Source of the DNA: Micromonospora sp. NBC_01813
Lineage (GTDB): Bacteria > Actinomycetota > Actinomycetes > Mycobacteriales > Micromonosporaceae
Assembly (NCBI RefSeq): GCF_035917335.1
Contig: NZ_CP109067.1
Coordinates: 6,633,001-6,697,000 of the forward strand
Length of the DNA: 64,000 bases
Direction of reading: 5' to 3'
The notes below the pieces were generated by a model. The model searched no databases, was not told the origin of the DNA, and saw only the letters and a list, made by a program, of their open reading frames with translations. Positions 31,980 to 41,188 of this stretch are shown piece after piece; the stretch's first letter is position 1, and each line of letters starts with the position of its first letter. The position numbers were made by a program, and so were the translations under genes.

Positions 31980-34900
31980 ATGGCGAAGCTTGAACTCAGC
32001 GTGGACGAGGCGGCGCTGTGCGAGGTCATCGGCGTACGGGCGTTTCTGCGGGCCCGCACCCATCTGGAGCACGGTGAGTTGATCGAGGCCCGTTGGGATC
32101 CGGCGGCCGGGCAGGTCCAGGGCCGGCTCGGTCCTGAACGGGGCGGCACGGTGACAGCGGCGGTGCGGACCGACGCCGACGGGCTGGTCACCGCGGTCAA
32201 GGGTTTCTGCAGCTGCGGCGAAGAGCCCTGCTGCCACCCCGAAGCGTCGGTGCTGCTCGCCGTGGTCAGGCACGCCGAGACAGTGCCACGGCAGCGCAAC
32301 GCGCCCGGCGTAAAGCCGACAAACTGGGAGAAGAGCCTGGCGGCGCTGGTCTCCGACGTCGCCCCCGCCACCACTGTCCCGCCGGAGCAGGCGAACGTCG
32401 GTCTGCAGTTCGAGATAGTCAAACCCGTCGCCGGCAGAGGTGGCGAGCCGGCAGGAAGCATCGCCCTGCGGCCGGTCGTGCCAGGCCGAACCGGCTGGAT
32501 CCGCACCGGCATCAGCTGGTCGTCCCTGCAGTACACGAGCTATGGCCGGTCCCGCGAGGCCAAGCGGCACCGCCAACTGCTCGACGAGATTCTCAAGCTG
32601 TCGAAGTCGGACGCGGACCGCTACCACTACTACGACACGCCACAGACCATCTTCCTGGACAGGTTCCAGAGCCGACGGATCTGGGACCTGCTGGCTGAGG
32701 CCGACGAGGTCGGCCTGCCGCTGGTCCAGGCAGGTAAACAGAGCCGGCCGGTCGTGGTCGGCCGACGGCCGGCCCGACTGTCGGTACAGGTCGACCGCGA
32801 CGACGACGAGCTGATCGTGGAGCCGTTGCTGCTGGTCGACGGCGTACCCGTCGCGGCCGAGTTCTCGGCCTTCGTCGGCCGGCCGGCGCACGGGGTCGTC
32901 TGGTGGGGGGAACGCGGTGCGGCGGAGCCGCAGCCCCGGGACCGGGTGCTGCGGCTGGCGCCCCTGTCGGGGGTGCTGTCCCCGGCGGCGGCGAAGGCAC
33001 TGGCCGGTGCGGCGATCCGGATCCCGGCGGCCGACGAGGCGCGGTTCTTCGACCGGTTCTACCCGGAGCTACTCAAACAGGTCGAGGTCGTCGCGGCCGG
33101 CCCGGCGGTGCACCTTCCCCAGGTGGGGCCGCCGACGCTGACACTGACCATGATGTCCGTGCCGGGGCACGGGCTGTCGATTCACTGGGAGTGGGTCCGC
33201 GCGGTGGGAGCGAGCCGGCAGACCGAGCCGCTGTGGGCGACGGGCCCCGGCGGGTACGCCGACCAGCGTGACGTCGTCGTCAGACAGGTCACGGAGATGA
33301 CAGCCAAGGCGGTCCCGGAGGCGATCGAGCCCACCCCGGCCGGTACCCGGCTCGCGGAGCTGACCAGGCTCACCGGCGACGCCATGATCCGATTCCTGAG
33401 CGAGGTCGTGCCCCGGCTCGCTGAGACTGACGGCGTCGAGGTCGTCACGTCGACGGACGAGTCGGTTCCGCGGTACCGCGAGGCGTACGAGGCGCCCGTC
33501 ATCAGTTTCGCCAGCCCCGACGGGGTCGGCGAGCCGGACTGGTTCGACCTGTCGGTGCAGGTCAGCGTCGGCGGCGAGCAGGTCGTCTTCGACGAGTTGT
33601 TCATCGCCCTCGCGCAGGACCGGCAGTATCTGATCCTGCCCAGCGGCGTGTACTTCAGCCTCGACCGCCCGGAGTTCCGGCAGCTGCGTGAGCTGATCGA
33701 CGAATCGCGGGCGCTCGAGGACCGGCCCCCGGGGATGCTGCGCGTCGGGCGGTTCCAGGCCGGACTCTGGGCCGAGCTGGCCGAGCTGGGCGAGATCACC
33801 GGGCAGGCGGCCAGTTGGCAGCAGGCGGTCCGCGAGTTGGCCACGGCCGGCGCGGCTGTCGATCACCAGGTGCCCCCGGAGGTACGGGCGGAGCTTCGCC
33901 CGTACCAGCGGGACGGGTTCCGTTGGCTGGCCGCCCTACACGAACACCGGCTCGGCGGAATCCTCGCCGACGACATGGGTCTGGGTAAGACCCTGCAGGC
34001 GCTGGCCCTGATCCGGCATACCCGCGCCGGCGTACCGTTTCTCGTGGTCGCCCCCGCGAGCGTCATCCACAACTGGGTGAACGAGGCGGCCAGGTTCACC
34101 CCGGACCTCACCGTCCGTGGGGTCACCCAGACCACAGCGCGGCGCGGCATGGATCTCGCCGAGGCGGCGGCCGGGGCGGACATCGTCGTCACCTCGTACA
34201 CGCTCTTCCGCCTGGAGTTCGACGACTACCAGGCGATCGACTGGGCCGGTCTGATCCTCGACGAGGCGCAGTTCGTCAAGAACCACCAGTCCCAGGGACA
34301 CCGGTGCGCGAAGCAGCTCGCCGCGCCGTTCAAACTGGCGATCACCGGCACTCCGATGGAGAACAATCTGCTCGAGCTCTGGGCGCTCTGCTCGATCACC
34401 GCCCCCGGGTTGTTTCCACGGTTGGACCGCTTCACGGACTACTACCGGTCGCCGATCGAGAAGGACCGCGACGGTGATCGGCTCGCCCAACTGCGCCGGC
34501 GTATTCGTCCACTGATGCTGCGTCGCCGCAAGGCGGACGTCGCCGCCGACCTGCCGGAGAAGCAGGAACAGGTGATCGAACTCGAACTCGACCGCAAGCA
34601 CCGCCGGATCTACCAGGCATATCTGCAACGCGAACGGCAGAAGGTGCTGGGCCTGCTCGGGGATCTGGAGAAGAACCGCTTCGAGATCTTCCGGTCGTTG
34701 ACGCTGCTGCGCCAGGCGAGCCTCGACATCGCATTGGTCGACCCGAGACACGAAGACATCCCGTCGGCGAAGCTGGACATGCTGGTCGACCAGGTCACGA
34801 ACCTGGCTGCCGAAGGCCACCGCACGCTGGTGTTCAGTCAGTTCACGCGCTTCCTCGGCGCGGCGCGTGACCGGCTCGAGCAGGCCGGCATCCGGTGTAG

Positions 34901-35267
34901 CTATCTCGACGGGGCCACCCGTAGCCGGGCCGCCGTGATCGCCGACTTCAAGCGCGGCACTTCTGACGTGTTTCTGATCAGCCTCAAGGCTGGCGGGTTC
35001 GGCCTCAACCTGACCGAGGCCGACTACTGCATTCTGCTCGATCCGTGGTGGAACCCGGCGACCGAGGCCCAGGCCGTCGACCGGGTCCACCGGATCGGCC
35101 AGACGTCGAGCGTCATGGTCTACCGGATGGTCGCCAAGGACACCATCGAGGAGAAGGTCATGGCGTTGAAGGCTCGCAAGGCGGAGCTGTTCAGCAGCGT
35201 GCTCGACGGTGGTGAGTTCGCCTCCGCCCAACTGTCCGCCGCCGATATCAGAGACCTGCTCGACTGA
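31980..35267 (+). CDS. SNF2-family DNA translocase with N-terminal SWIM zinc finger
   Basis: A 1095-residue Swi2/Snf2 ATPase. The SWIM-type zinc finger is near residues 79-92 (GFCSCGEEPCCHPEA). A long middle region of the bacterial SNF2 associated type leads to the motor at about residue 635: Q-motif LRPYQRDGFRWLAALHEH, Walker A DDMGLGKTLQALALI, DEAQ box LILDEAQFVKNHQS, motif III ITGTPMENNL, then the C-terminal lobe with LVFSQFT, GGFGLNLTEADY and arginine finger region VDRVHRIGQ. It translocates on double-stranded DNA and remodels protein-DNA complexes. It stands alone without a helicase or methylase partner. GGAGACGAC precedes the ATG. Confidence 0.94.
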   Translation: MAKLELSVDEAALCEVIGVRAFLRARTHLEHGELIEARWDPAAGQVQGRLGPERGGTVTAAVRTDADGLVTAVKGFCSCGEEPCCHPEASVLLAVVRHAETVPRQRNAPGVKPTNWEKSLAALVSDVAPATTVPPEQANVGLQFEIVKPVAGRGGEPAGSIALRPVVPGRTGWIRTGISWSSLQYTSYGRSREAKRHRQLLDEILKLSKSDADRYHYYDTPQTIFLDRFQSRRIWDLLAEADEVGLPLVQAGKQSRPVVVGRRPARLSVQVDRDDDELIVEPLLLVDGVPVAAEFSAFVGRPAHGVVWWGERGAAEPQPRDRVLRLAPLSGVLSPAAAKALAGAAIRIPAADEARFFDRFYPELLKQVEVVAAGPAVHLPQVGPPTLTLTMMSVPGHGLSIHWEWVRAVGASRQTEPLWATGPGGYADQRDVVVRQVTEMTAKAVPEAIEPTPAGTRLAELTRLTGDAMIRFLSEVVPRLAETDGVEVVTSTDESVPRYREAYEAPVISFASPDGVGEPDWFDLSVQVSVGGEQVVFDELFIALAQDRQYLILPSGVYFSLDRPEFRQLRELIDESRALEDRPPGMLRVGRFQAGLWAELAELGEITGQAASWQQAVRELATAGAAVDHQVPPEVRAELRPYQRDGFRWLAALHEHRLGGILADDMGLGKTLQALALIRHTRAGVPFLVVAPASVIHNWVNEAARFTPDLTVRGVTQTTARRGMDLAEAAAGADIVVTSYTLFRLEFDDYQAIDWAGLILDEAQFVKNHQSQGHRCAKQLAAPFKLAITGTPMENNLLELWALCSITAPGLFPRLDRFTDYYRSPIEKDRDGDRLAQLRRRIRPLMLRRRKADVAADLPEKQEQVIELELDRKHRRIYQAYLQRERQKVLGLLGDLEKNRFEIFRSLTLLRQASLDIALVDPRHEDIPSAKLDMLVDQVTNLAAEGHRTLVFSQFTRFLGAARDRLEQAGIRCSYLDGATRSRAAVIADFKRGTSDVFLISLKAGGFGLNLTEADYCILLDPWWNPATEAQAVDRVHRIGQTSSVMVYRMVAKDTIEEKVMALKARKAELFSSVLDGGEFASAQLSAADIRDLLD

Positions 35268-35427
35268 CGATCGGCTCGTCGTACCTCGGGCCGCCACAGC
35301 GGTACGGCCCCCGCTGGCGGCGAAGCCGGCACCGGCACCAACGTTGGGTACGGGTACTCACGAGCAAACCACTTCGGATTCATAGGCTCGTCAGCAGTTG
35401 GTCCACACTGCTTACAGGGAGAATCCG

Positions 35428-35922
35428 GTGAACGTTCAGGTCGCGGCGAAGGTCACGCATCGCAAGGTGAAGGCCGTGGCGGCGGGCGCGGCCGTAGCCG
35501 CGGTGCTTTCGGCCGGCTTCGCGTTCCTCGGCGACGACGCCGTGCCGTCCGGCGCGCACACCGTGCAGTTCTACACAGTCGACGACGAGATCAGCTATCC
35601 GGCGTCGGGCGACCGCCGCCCCGGACTTCTCAGCCGGCAACTCGGGCTCTGCGACGGCGACACCCACTACGTCGAGTACGCCGGCGGCGGGCACTGCCTG
35701 GTGCTCGACGGGCCGCTGGGCGACATCACCGCTCAGGGCGGCGACCAGGGCGCGGTGCTGCCGCCGGCCACGCACGGCGAGGTGCTCGACCTCGTCCGGG
35801 AGCAGGCGTACGGCGAACCGACCACCCGGGTGATCCTGGAGTACGACGGCGCGTTCGTCGGCGTCGTCTCCCTCTCGTCGCTCGACGCGGCCAGCCCGGT
35901 CACCGCCACCCCGATCGACTGA
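35428..35922 (+). CDS. Putative exported protein, unknown function
   Basis: A 164-residue protein with a basic N terminus and hydrophobic stretch (KVKAVAAGAAVAAVLSAGFAF) that is a signal peptide or anchor. The rest is acidic, with two Cys in RQLGLCDGDTHYVEYAGGGHCLVLDG that may form a disulfide. GTG at 35428 lies behind CAGGGAGAAT and starts just before the signal; the 30-bp longer reading frame lacks a site. No family recognised. Confidence 0.65.
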   Translation: MNVQVAAKVTHRKVKAVAAGAAVAAVLSAGFAFLGDDAVPSGAHTVQFYTVDDEISYPASGDRRPGLLSRQLGLCDGDTHYVEYAGGGHCLVLDGPLGDITAQGGDQGAVLPPATHGEVLDLVREQAYGEPTTRVILEYDGAFVGVVSLSSLDAASPVTATPID

Positions 35923-35931
35923 GCCCTGGTC

Positions 35932-35973
35932 GACAGCGGACCCCGCCAGGTACACCTGGCGGGGTCCGCTGTC
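35932..35973. terminator. Bidirectional terminator between convergent genes
   Basis: The palindrome GACAGCGGACCCCGCCAGGT (35932-35951) is matched exactly by its complement at 35954-35973, giving a stem of about 19 bp. It starts nine bases after the rightward gene and ends 17 bases before the stop of the leftward one. Confidence 0.9.
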
Positions 35974-35990
35974 GGGAAGCCTGCGACGGA

Positions 35991-37505
35991 TCAGTCGACG
36001 ACGGTGACGATCCGGCGGCGGCGGAACAGCACCACGGCCGCCACCCCGGCGGCGACGAGGAGCACACCGGCTCCGGCGACCAGAGCCGCCGGGGCACCGG
36101 TCACCGGCAGACCACCGCCAGCGCCACCGCCACCGCCAGCGCCGAGAGTGATCGCCGCGGTGTTGTTTGCGGTGTCCGGGTCCTGCACTCCACCGTCGAC
36201 CACGATCGAGCCGGCCGCACCGGCCGCGCCGACGATCTTCACCTGGAACGGGTACTCGAACGTCTCGCCGGCGACCGGGCTGTGCGTGGGGAAGCAGAGA
36301 TAGCTCAGGCCGATCGCCTTGCCACCGTTGTCCCAGTCCGGGTTGCCGTCGACGACCGGCGTACAGCGGTCGCTGACGGTAACCGCCTCGACCCCGGCGG
36401 GAAGCGTCACCAATGCCGACGGGGCCCACGCCTCGCCGGGGAGGAGCAGATCGGCCGGCCCGTCGTTGCGCATGCCCACGGCGATGTCGACCGTGTCGCC
36501 GATTTCACCCGGCACCGTCGCGCCGATCGCCACGGTGTCGGCACTCTGCTTCGGGATCTCGACGAAGAAGTCGGTCCAGTTGTCGCTGTCGTTGATGTCC
36601 CACACCGGCTCCACGGCGGCGAGTCGGAGCTGGTTTCCGGTGTCCTGGGCCGACCTCGCGCCCAGCTCCGCTTCCTGCTGCTCGCCCAGCGGCGTCACCG
36701 CGACCGTGACGATCTGGCGGGCCGGACCGGGGGCGTTCGGTGCGACCTTGACCCGCAGCGGAGTGTCCTCGTGTAGGGCGAAGACCTCACCCGGGCCGAC
36801 CTCGCCGAGGATCTGGCAGGTCAGCTCCAGGAAGTCGGGGTTGTACTGGCAGTTGTCGTACTGGTCCGGGAGTTCCAGATCCAGTCCGACGCTCAGCACC
36901 ACCTGCACCCCGGCAGCGGCCACGGTGCCCACGTTCGCGGCCTGGACGGGCACGCTCGCGCTCTGGCCCGGCTCCAGGGTGATGTCGTCGATCTCGTCCA
37001 CCACGAGGTCGACCCCGGGCGAGGTCAGCTGCACGTAGCCGCTGGTCTGCTGGTCCTCCGGCATGTTCGCGGCGGAGGTGGTGACCTCGATCAGGCCCTC
37101 GTACTCGAAGACGTCGAGGTCGCCCGGCAGGGCATCGATCGTGTAGACGTGCGTCGAATTGCCCGGGAGTTCGTCGAGCGTGCAGGTGGCCACCTTGCCG
37201 GCGACCGTGCAGCCCTGGCTCGCGTCGGGCAGATCAAGCTGAAAAGCCGCCGATACGGCGGACGCGTCGATCGTCACCGACACGTCGACGGCGGTGGTCG
37301 GCACGCTGTTCTCGACGGTGATCTTGATTGGCTTCGGGATGGTGGCGTCGGTCGCGATGTTGACGACGTATTCCATGTACGGCTGGGCCCAGGCGATCTC
37401 GCCGGGCTGCGCGGCGCGGGCCGGGGTGGCGGCAATCGAGAGGACGGCCAGGCTGGCGGCAGCGCCTGCTGCGGCGAGCCGGCCGAGGGGTGGAACTGGA
37501 CGCAT
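35991..37505 (-). CDS. Cell-surface protein with C-terminal LPxTG sorting signal
   Basis: A 504-residue secreted protein: signal peptide (RLAAAGAAASLAVLSIAATPARA), then several immunoglobulin-like or DUF11-like beta repeats (for example GVDLVVDEIDDITLEPGQSASVPVQAANVGTVAAAGVQV and VAIGATVPGEIGDTVDIAVGMRNDGPADLLLPGEAW), paired Cys, a Gly-rich hinge, and the sorting signal LPVTGAP followed by a membrane helix and RRRR. A sortase would link the LPxTG threonine to the cell wall. No sortase gene is in the window. ATG at 37505 is the only sensible start. It may be an adhesin or structural wall protein. Confidence 0.82.
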   Translation of the reverse strand: MRPVPPLGRLAAAGAAASLAVLSIAATPARAAQPGEIAWAQPYMEYVVNIATDATIPKPIKITVENSVPTTAVDVSVTIDASAVSAAFQLDLPDASQGCTVAGKVATCTLDELPGNSTHVYTIDALPGDLDVFEYEGLIEVTTSAANMPEDQQTSGYVQLTSPGVDLVVDEIDDITLEPGQSASVPVQAANVGTVAAAGVQVVLSVGLDLELPDQYDNCQYNPDFLELTCQILGEVGPGEVFALHEDTPLRVKVAPNAPGPARQIVTVAVTPLGEQQEAELGARSAQDTGNQLRLAAVEPVWDINDSDNWTDFFVEIPKQSADTVAIGATVPGEIGDTVDIAVGMRNDGPADLLLPGEAWAPSALVTLPAGVEAVTVSDRCTPVVDGNPDWDNGGKAIGLSYLCFPTHSPVAGETFEYPFQVKIVGAAGAAGSIVVDGGVQDPDTANNTAAITLGAGGGGGAGGGLPVTGAPAALVAGAGVLLVAAGVAAVVLFRRRRIVTVVD

Positions 37506-37649
37506 GGTTCGGGATCCCCCGTGTAAGTCGAAGATGGAGCAGATTGCTGAGACGGGTCACAAAAGACAGCGCACATTAGCCATTGCCGGCGCGGTGGCGC
37601 AACCCGATCAGCCAAGCCCATTCGACTCGACGGTGTCAGAAAAGTCCGT

Positions 37650-38372
37650 CTATGCGAGGATGGCCGCCAGTTCGTCGGCCATGATCTGTCCCTCGGCCCG
37701 AGGCGGAAGGACGAGTTTGTATCCGACCTGCCGCACCGTGCCGATCATCGACTCGTACTCGGTGCCGAGCTTCGCGCGCAGCCGCCGCACGTGCACGTCG
37801 ACGGTGCGGTGGCCGCCGAAGTAGTCGAAGCCCCACACCTCCCGGAGCAGCTGATCGCGGGTGAACACCCGACCCGGATGCTGGGCGAGGAACTTCAACA
37901 GCTCGAACTCCTTGAAGGTGAGATCGAGCGGCCGGCCCTTGAGCTTCGCGGCGTACGTGTCGGGGTCGATGGAAAGGTCACCGCTGGTCACCAGCGAGCC
38001 GGTGGCGCCTGATGCCTGTTCCCTACGGGTCACCAGCAGCCTGAGCCGCGTCTCGACCTCGGCCGGGCCGGCGGACGCCAGGACGAGGTCGTCGAGCCCC
38101 CACTCGGCGGAGACCGCGACCAGCCCGGCTTCCTCGACGACGGCCACCAGCGGCACCCGCAGACCGGTGGTCCGCAGCATCCGGCAGGTGCCCCGGGCCT
38201 CGGCGAGCAGCTGCCGGGCGTCCACCAGCACGACGTCCGGATCCGGGCCGGACATCAGGGCGGACACGTCGTGACCGGCGAGCCGCACGGAGTGTGGCAG
38301 CAGGTCGAGCGCGGGCAGCACCCGCCGGGCCTGCTCCCCGTGGGGCCGGGTCGTCAGTACGAGAATCTCCAC
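37650..38372 (-). CDS. glnR: GlnR-like OmpR-family nitrogen regulator
   Basis: A 240-residue orphan response regulator. The N-terminal receiver ([87 protein letters not shown]) and the C-terminal winged helix ([63 protein letters not shown]...) follow Streptomyces GlnR closely as I remember it. GlnR controls glutamine synthetase, ammonium and nitrate genes. GTG at 38372 is the start; the frame beyond it is not part of the gene. As in other GlnR proteins, no sensor kinase is adjacent. A GlnR paralogue is the alternative. Confidence 0.85.
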   Translation of the reverse strand: MEILVLTTRPHGEQARRVLPALDLLPHSVRLAGHDVSALMSGPDPDVVLVDARQLLAEARGTCRMLRTTGLRVPLVAVVEEAGLVAVSAEWGLDDLVLASAGPAEVETRLRLLVTRREQASGATGSLVTSGDLSIDPDTYAAKLKGRPLDLTFKEFELLKFLAQHPGRVFTRDQLLREVWGFDYFGGHRTVDVHVRRLRAKLGTEYESMIGTVRQVGYKLVLPPRAEGQIMADELAAILA

Positions 38373-38491
38373 GGGGATCCCACCTCTCGGCCGGCTCGGA
38401 GTCCAGCTGAAGCCAGCTTCCAGCACGAGTGTTTCCATCTTCGTAACTTTGATGTTTCTCCTCGGGACACCGGCCCCGGAGCACGGCACGG

Positions 38492-39076
38492 TCAGAGCCC
38501 GGCCGCGGTGTCGTACCGTCGTCGTAGGTCGGCCATCTCCGACTCGGACAGCGCCTCGGTCATCGCCAGGTCCGCGTAGCTGGCCGGGAACATCTCCCGC
38601 AGCCGGTCGACGAACCTGACCTCGCCGCCGCCCTCGACCACCTGGATGCCCGGCGGGTCGGTGGACCTGTCCATGATCAACGGGCCGGCGAGCTTGGGCG
38701 CGACGTCCCAGGGGCGGTCGGGTCCGGCGACCCCGCAGAGGTGGAAGCCGTAGATCGTCCGTACGTCGGCGAAAGCGGTGACCTCGGTCGGTTCGTGGCC
38801 GTACACGTGGACCCCGCAGATCACCGTCTGCTCCGGTGCCTTCCCGGCGGCAGCCTGCTGACCGTCGGGTGCGGTGTGGTTGTGGGTCTCCGGGTCCGCT
38901 TGTTCGAGCGTGGCCCGCATCCAGGTCAGCATCTGCCCTTGCAGATCCACCGGCTCCGCATCGGAAGTCGCGGAGCTGACCAGTGCGGCGGTGCCGGTCG
39001 AGGTGGCCAGCAGGATCACCGCCACCCATACGAAGCGGTTTCGGTACCACCTCGCGACGCTCTTCGGGAAAACCAT
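38492..39076 (-). CDS. Membrane-anchored protein of unknown function
   Basis: A 194-residue protein with one N-terminal membrane segment ([22 protein letters not shown]) and an extracytoplasmic domain with two Cys ([14 protein letters not shown] and [28 protein letters not shown]). The second part resembles small actinobacterial secreted proteins, but I cannot name a family. GAGAAGCAATC precedes the ATG at 39076. Its neighbours (GlnR, DHFR-like) give no clear hint. Confidence 0.68.
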   Translation of the reverse strand: MVFPKSVARWYRNRFVWVAVILLATSTGTAALVSSATSDAEPVDLQGQMLTWMRATLEQADPETHNHTAPDGQQAAAGKAPEQTVICGVHVYGHEPTEVTAFADVRTIYGFHLCGVAGPDRPWDVAPKLAGPLIMDRSTDPPGIQVVEGGGEVRFVDRLREMFPASYADLAMTEALSESEMADLRRRYDTAAGL

Positions 39077-39300
39077 GATTGCTTCTCACCTCGTCGCCGG
39101 TTCTGGTGCGTTGGCGGAGTGGTTCGGGGGGACGGACGCGCTGGCCGTTCTCCGCGGCGGTTGCCCCCGCGCTGCGGCGATATGAGCCATTCCAGCACGC
39201 CTGCACCCACTTCGGCAATATAGATGAGTGTCGCTATCTGACTTGCCGGCCTGGCGTCACCGGTGGGACCGATCCGAGCCGCTCACCTCGCTCTGCCCGG

Positions 39301-39966
39301 CTACCGGGGGCGGACGGAGTAGGTCAGGTGCGTCACCCGTGTCGACGGCTCCGAACGGATCGGCTCCAGCGCGACCTTGGACGCGTTCACGCCATCGAAC
39401 AGCCGGGTGCCGGCACCGAACAGCACGGGCGCGAGGGCGATCGAGAACTCGTCGACCAGGCCGGCGTTCACGTACTGCAGGATCGTCTCGCTGCCGCCGG
39501 CGATCCGGACGTCCCGGTCGCTGGCGGCCTCGCGAGCCCGCTCCAGCGCGCGGTGGATGCCGTCGTCGACGAAGTGGAAGGTGGTGCCGCCCGGTCGCTC
39601 CCAAGGGTCACGCCTGTTGTGCGTCAGCACGAAGACCGGGGTGTGGAAGGGCGCCTCCGCCGGCCATGAACGCTCGCCGAGGTCGAACATGCGCCGGCCC
39701 ATGATGCTCGCTCCGGTGCGCTCGAACGTCTCCCGGACGATGTCGTTGGCGCGCCCCTCCTCGCCGCCTTCGCCCAGTTTCAGGTTCTCCCGGAAGAACC
39801 GCAGCGGGAAGATCCACGACTGCAGCTCCATCCACTGCGCTACCCAGTGCGCCAGTCTCGGGTCCTGCTCCCGCTGCTCCGGGGTGGCGAAGATGCCGTC
39901 CATCGACTCGGGTGCGCTAAAACCGTCCAGCGACATCGATACGCTGACGAACACTTTGCCGGCCAT
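39301..39966 (-). CDS. Dihydrofolate reductase-like (RibD C-terminal domain) protein
   Basis: A 221-residue NADPH-dependent reductase fold: KVFVSVSMSLDGFSAPESMDG at the N terminus, the cofactor loop GASIMGRRMFDLGE, PVFVLTHNRRDPWERPGGTTFHFVDDGIHRALERAREAASDRDVRIAGGSETILQYVNAGLVDEFSIALAPVLFGAGTRLF. This pattern is the RibD_C/YyaP family, mostly of unknown substrate. Its ATG overlaps the preceding stop (TGATG), making it the third gene of an ArsR-SRPBCC-reductase operon. Confidence 0.9.
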   Translation of the reverse strand: MAGKVFVSVSMSLDGFSAPESMDGIFATPEQREQDPRLAHWVAQWMELQSWIFPLRFFRENLKLGEGGEEGRANDIVRETFERTGASIMGRRMFDLGERSWPAEAPFHTPVFVLTHNRRDPWERPGGTTFHFVDDGIHRALERAREAASDRDVRIAGGSETILQYVNAGLVDEFSIALAPVLFGAGTRLFDGVNASKVALEPIRSEPSTRVTHLTYSVRPR

Positions 39967-40472
39967 CAGCGGCCCTCCCGCCGCTGGGCAAGTTCGGCGA
40001 CGTAGGCCGCCAGGTTGCTCAGCGTCTGCTGGCCGCCCTCGATCGCGTGGTACTTCTCCACGGCCTGGTCGCGCAACTCCCTGGTGGGGAAGACGGTACG
40101 CATCACGATCCGCGTCGTCGCGCCGTCCGGTGCGAAGACCAGGGTCGACTCGAAGGCGTTCGGATCGTCGCGGGACTCGCCGTGCAGCAGCGCGATCCGC
40201 TCCGGTGGGACGATCTCGGTCCAGGTGATCCATTCGGAGTAGTCGGTGCCGTCCGGGCCGTGCATCACGAAGTCCCACTCGCCGCCGACCCGGAACTCGA
40301 AGGACCGCGTGGTGGTGCTGAACCCCTCCGGGCCCCACCACTGCGACAGGTGCCGGACCTCGGTGAACGCCTCGAACACCAGCTCCGGTGCGGCGTGGAT
40401 AACTCGGGAGATCACGATCTCCCGGTCGGCCGTCGCCGGCTCCGCCGGTGTTTCCCGCTCTGCTCCTGCCAT
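39966..40472 (-). CDS. SRPBCC (AHSA1-like) domain protein
   Basis: A 168-residue Bet v1-like fold protein. Characteristic segments are IVISRVIHAAPELVFEAFTEVRHLSQWWGPEGFSTTTRSFEFRVGGEWDFVMHGPDGTDY and ALLHGESRDDPNAFESTLVFAPDGATTRIVMRTVFPT. It starts three bases after the ArsR stop and overlaps the reductase gene. It is the third SRPBCC protein in the window and belongs to the activator-of-Hsp90-ATPase-like group, which is paired with ArsR repressors in many actinobacteria. Confidence 0.9.
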   Translation of the reverse strand: MAGAERETPAEPATADREIVISRVIHAAPELVFEAFTEVRHLSQWWGPEGFSTTTRSFEFRVGGEWDFVMHGPDGTDYSEWITWTEIVPPERIALLHGESRDDPNAFESTLVFAPDGATTRIVMRTVFPTRELRDQAVEKYHAIEGGQQTLSNLAAYVAELAQRREGR

Positions 40473-40475
40473 CGG

Positions 40476-40829
40476 TCACTGCTCCTGTCGTGTCTGCTTG
40501 AGGTCCTGCACGTAGCTGTCCAGTCGGTCGAAGCTGTCGTTCCAGAACTCCTCGAATCCGCCGACCCACTCGTGGATCGGCCGCAGGCCACCGGCGTCCA
40601 GGCCGTATAGGCGCTGCTTGCCCGCCTCGCGGACCCGCACCAGCCCCACCTCGCGGAGTACCCGCAGGTGCTTGGACGCCCGGGGCTGGCTCATTCCCAG
40701 CTCCCGGGCCAGGTCGGTCACCGGCCACTCGCCCGCCCGCAGCAGCGCCAGGATGTCCCGGCGCTGCGGCTCGGCGATCGCGTTGAAGACATCCGACGTC
40801 GTCGCTGCTCGTGCCACGGCAGTCATCAT
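40476..40829 (-). CDS. ArsR family transcriptional regulator
   Basis: A 117-residue winged-helix repressor: VFNAIAEPQRRDILALLRAGEWPVTDLARELGMSQPRASKHLRVLREVGLVRVREAGKQRLYGLDAGGLRPIHEWVGGFEEFWNDSFDRLD. It ends in the aromatic WVGGFEEFWNDSFDRLD tail that is typical of SRPBCC-linked ArsR proteins and lacks metal-binding cysteines. Two adjacent ATG codons (40829 and 40826) could start it. First gene of the three-gene leftward operon, probably autoregulated through the dyad directly upstream. Confidence 0.9.
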   Translation of the reverse strand: MMTAVARAATTSDVFNAIAEPQRRDILALLRAGEWPVTDLARELGMSQPRASKHLRVLREVGLVRVREAGKQRLYGLDAGGLRPIHEWVGGFEEFWNDSFDRLDSYVQDLKQTRQEQ

Positions 40830-40845
40830 ATTTCCATAACGGAAT
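40830..40845. promoter_or_regulatory. Candidate ArsR operator
   Basis: ATTTCCATAACGGAAT, an imperfect dyad (TTCC-N5-GGAA), touches the ArsR start codon. TTGACG on the minus strand follows at 40848-40853, so the promoter overlaps this site. Confidence 0.5.
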
Positions 40846-40912
40846 GCGTCAAGTCGGCCATGCCCACCCGCATCGCCCACGCCGTCCACGCTCGCGGCTT
40901 CGGCTTCCTCGG

Positions 40913-40970
40913 CGATCTTGCACTTATCGAGAAGATTTGCCGGGTTTGTCCGTCGATAAGTGCAAGATCG
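40913..40970. repeat. Dispersed palindromic repeat, copy 2 (18-bp perfect stem)
   Basis: CGATCTTGCACTTATCGA (40913-40930) and its exact complement (40953-40970) flank a 22-base spacer. The arm is the same sequence as in the element at 991-1056, and both spacers contain ATTTGYC and TTTGTCC/TTGTCC-like runs. It lies in the 359-bp gap 40830-41188, which otherwise has no gene. Confidence 0.85.
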
Positions 40971-41188
40971 TCGTGATCTTGACGTGTGGCGGGCGTCGGG
41001 TTGCGCTCGACAGCCATCTGATCAGCAAACTTTGCCTGAAAGGCCGTGTTTGCCGGTGACAGGTAAACCCCGGATTTATGGCAAACCTTGCCAGGTTGGG
41101 CTGCGATCTGAGTAAGAGTTGCTGACTGAGGCGTCCGAGCCGATGCCGGCTACCCAGGGCGCGGACGTCCTGCTGCTGCGTACGCAGG

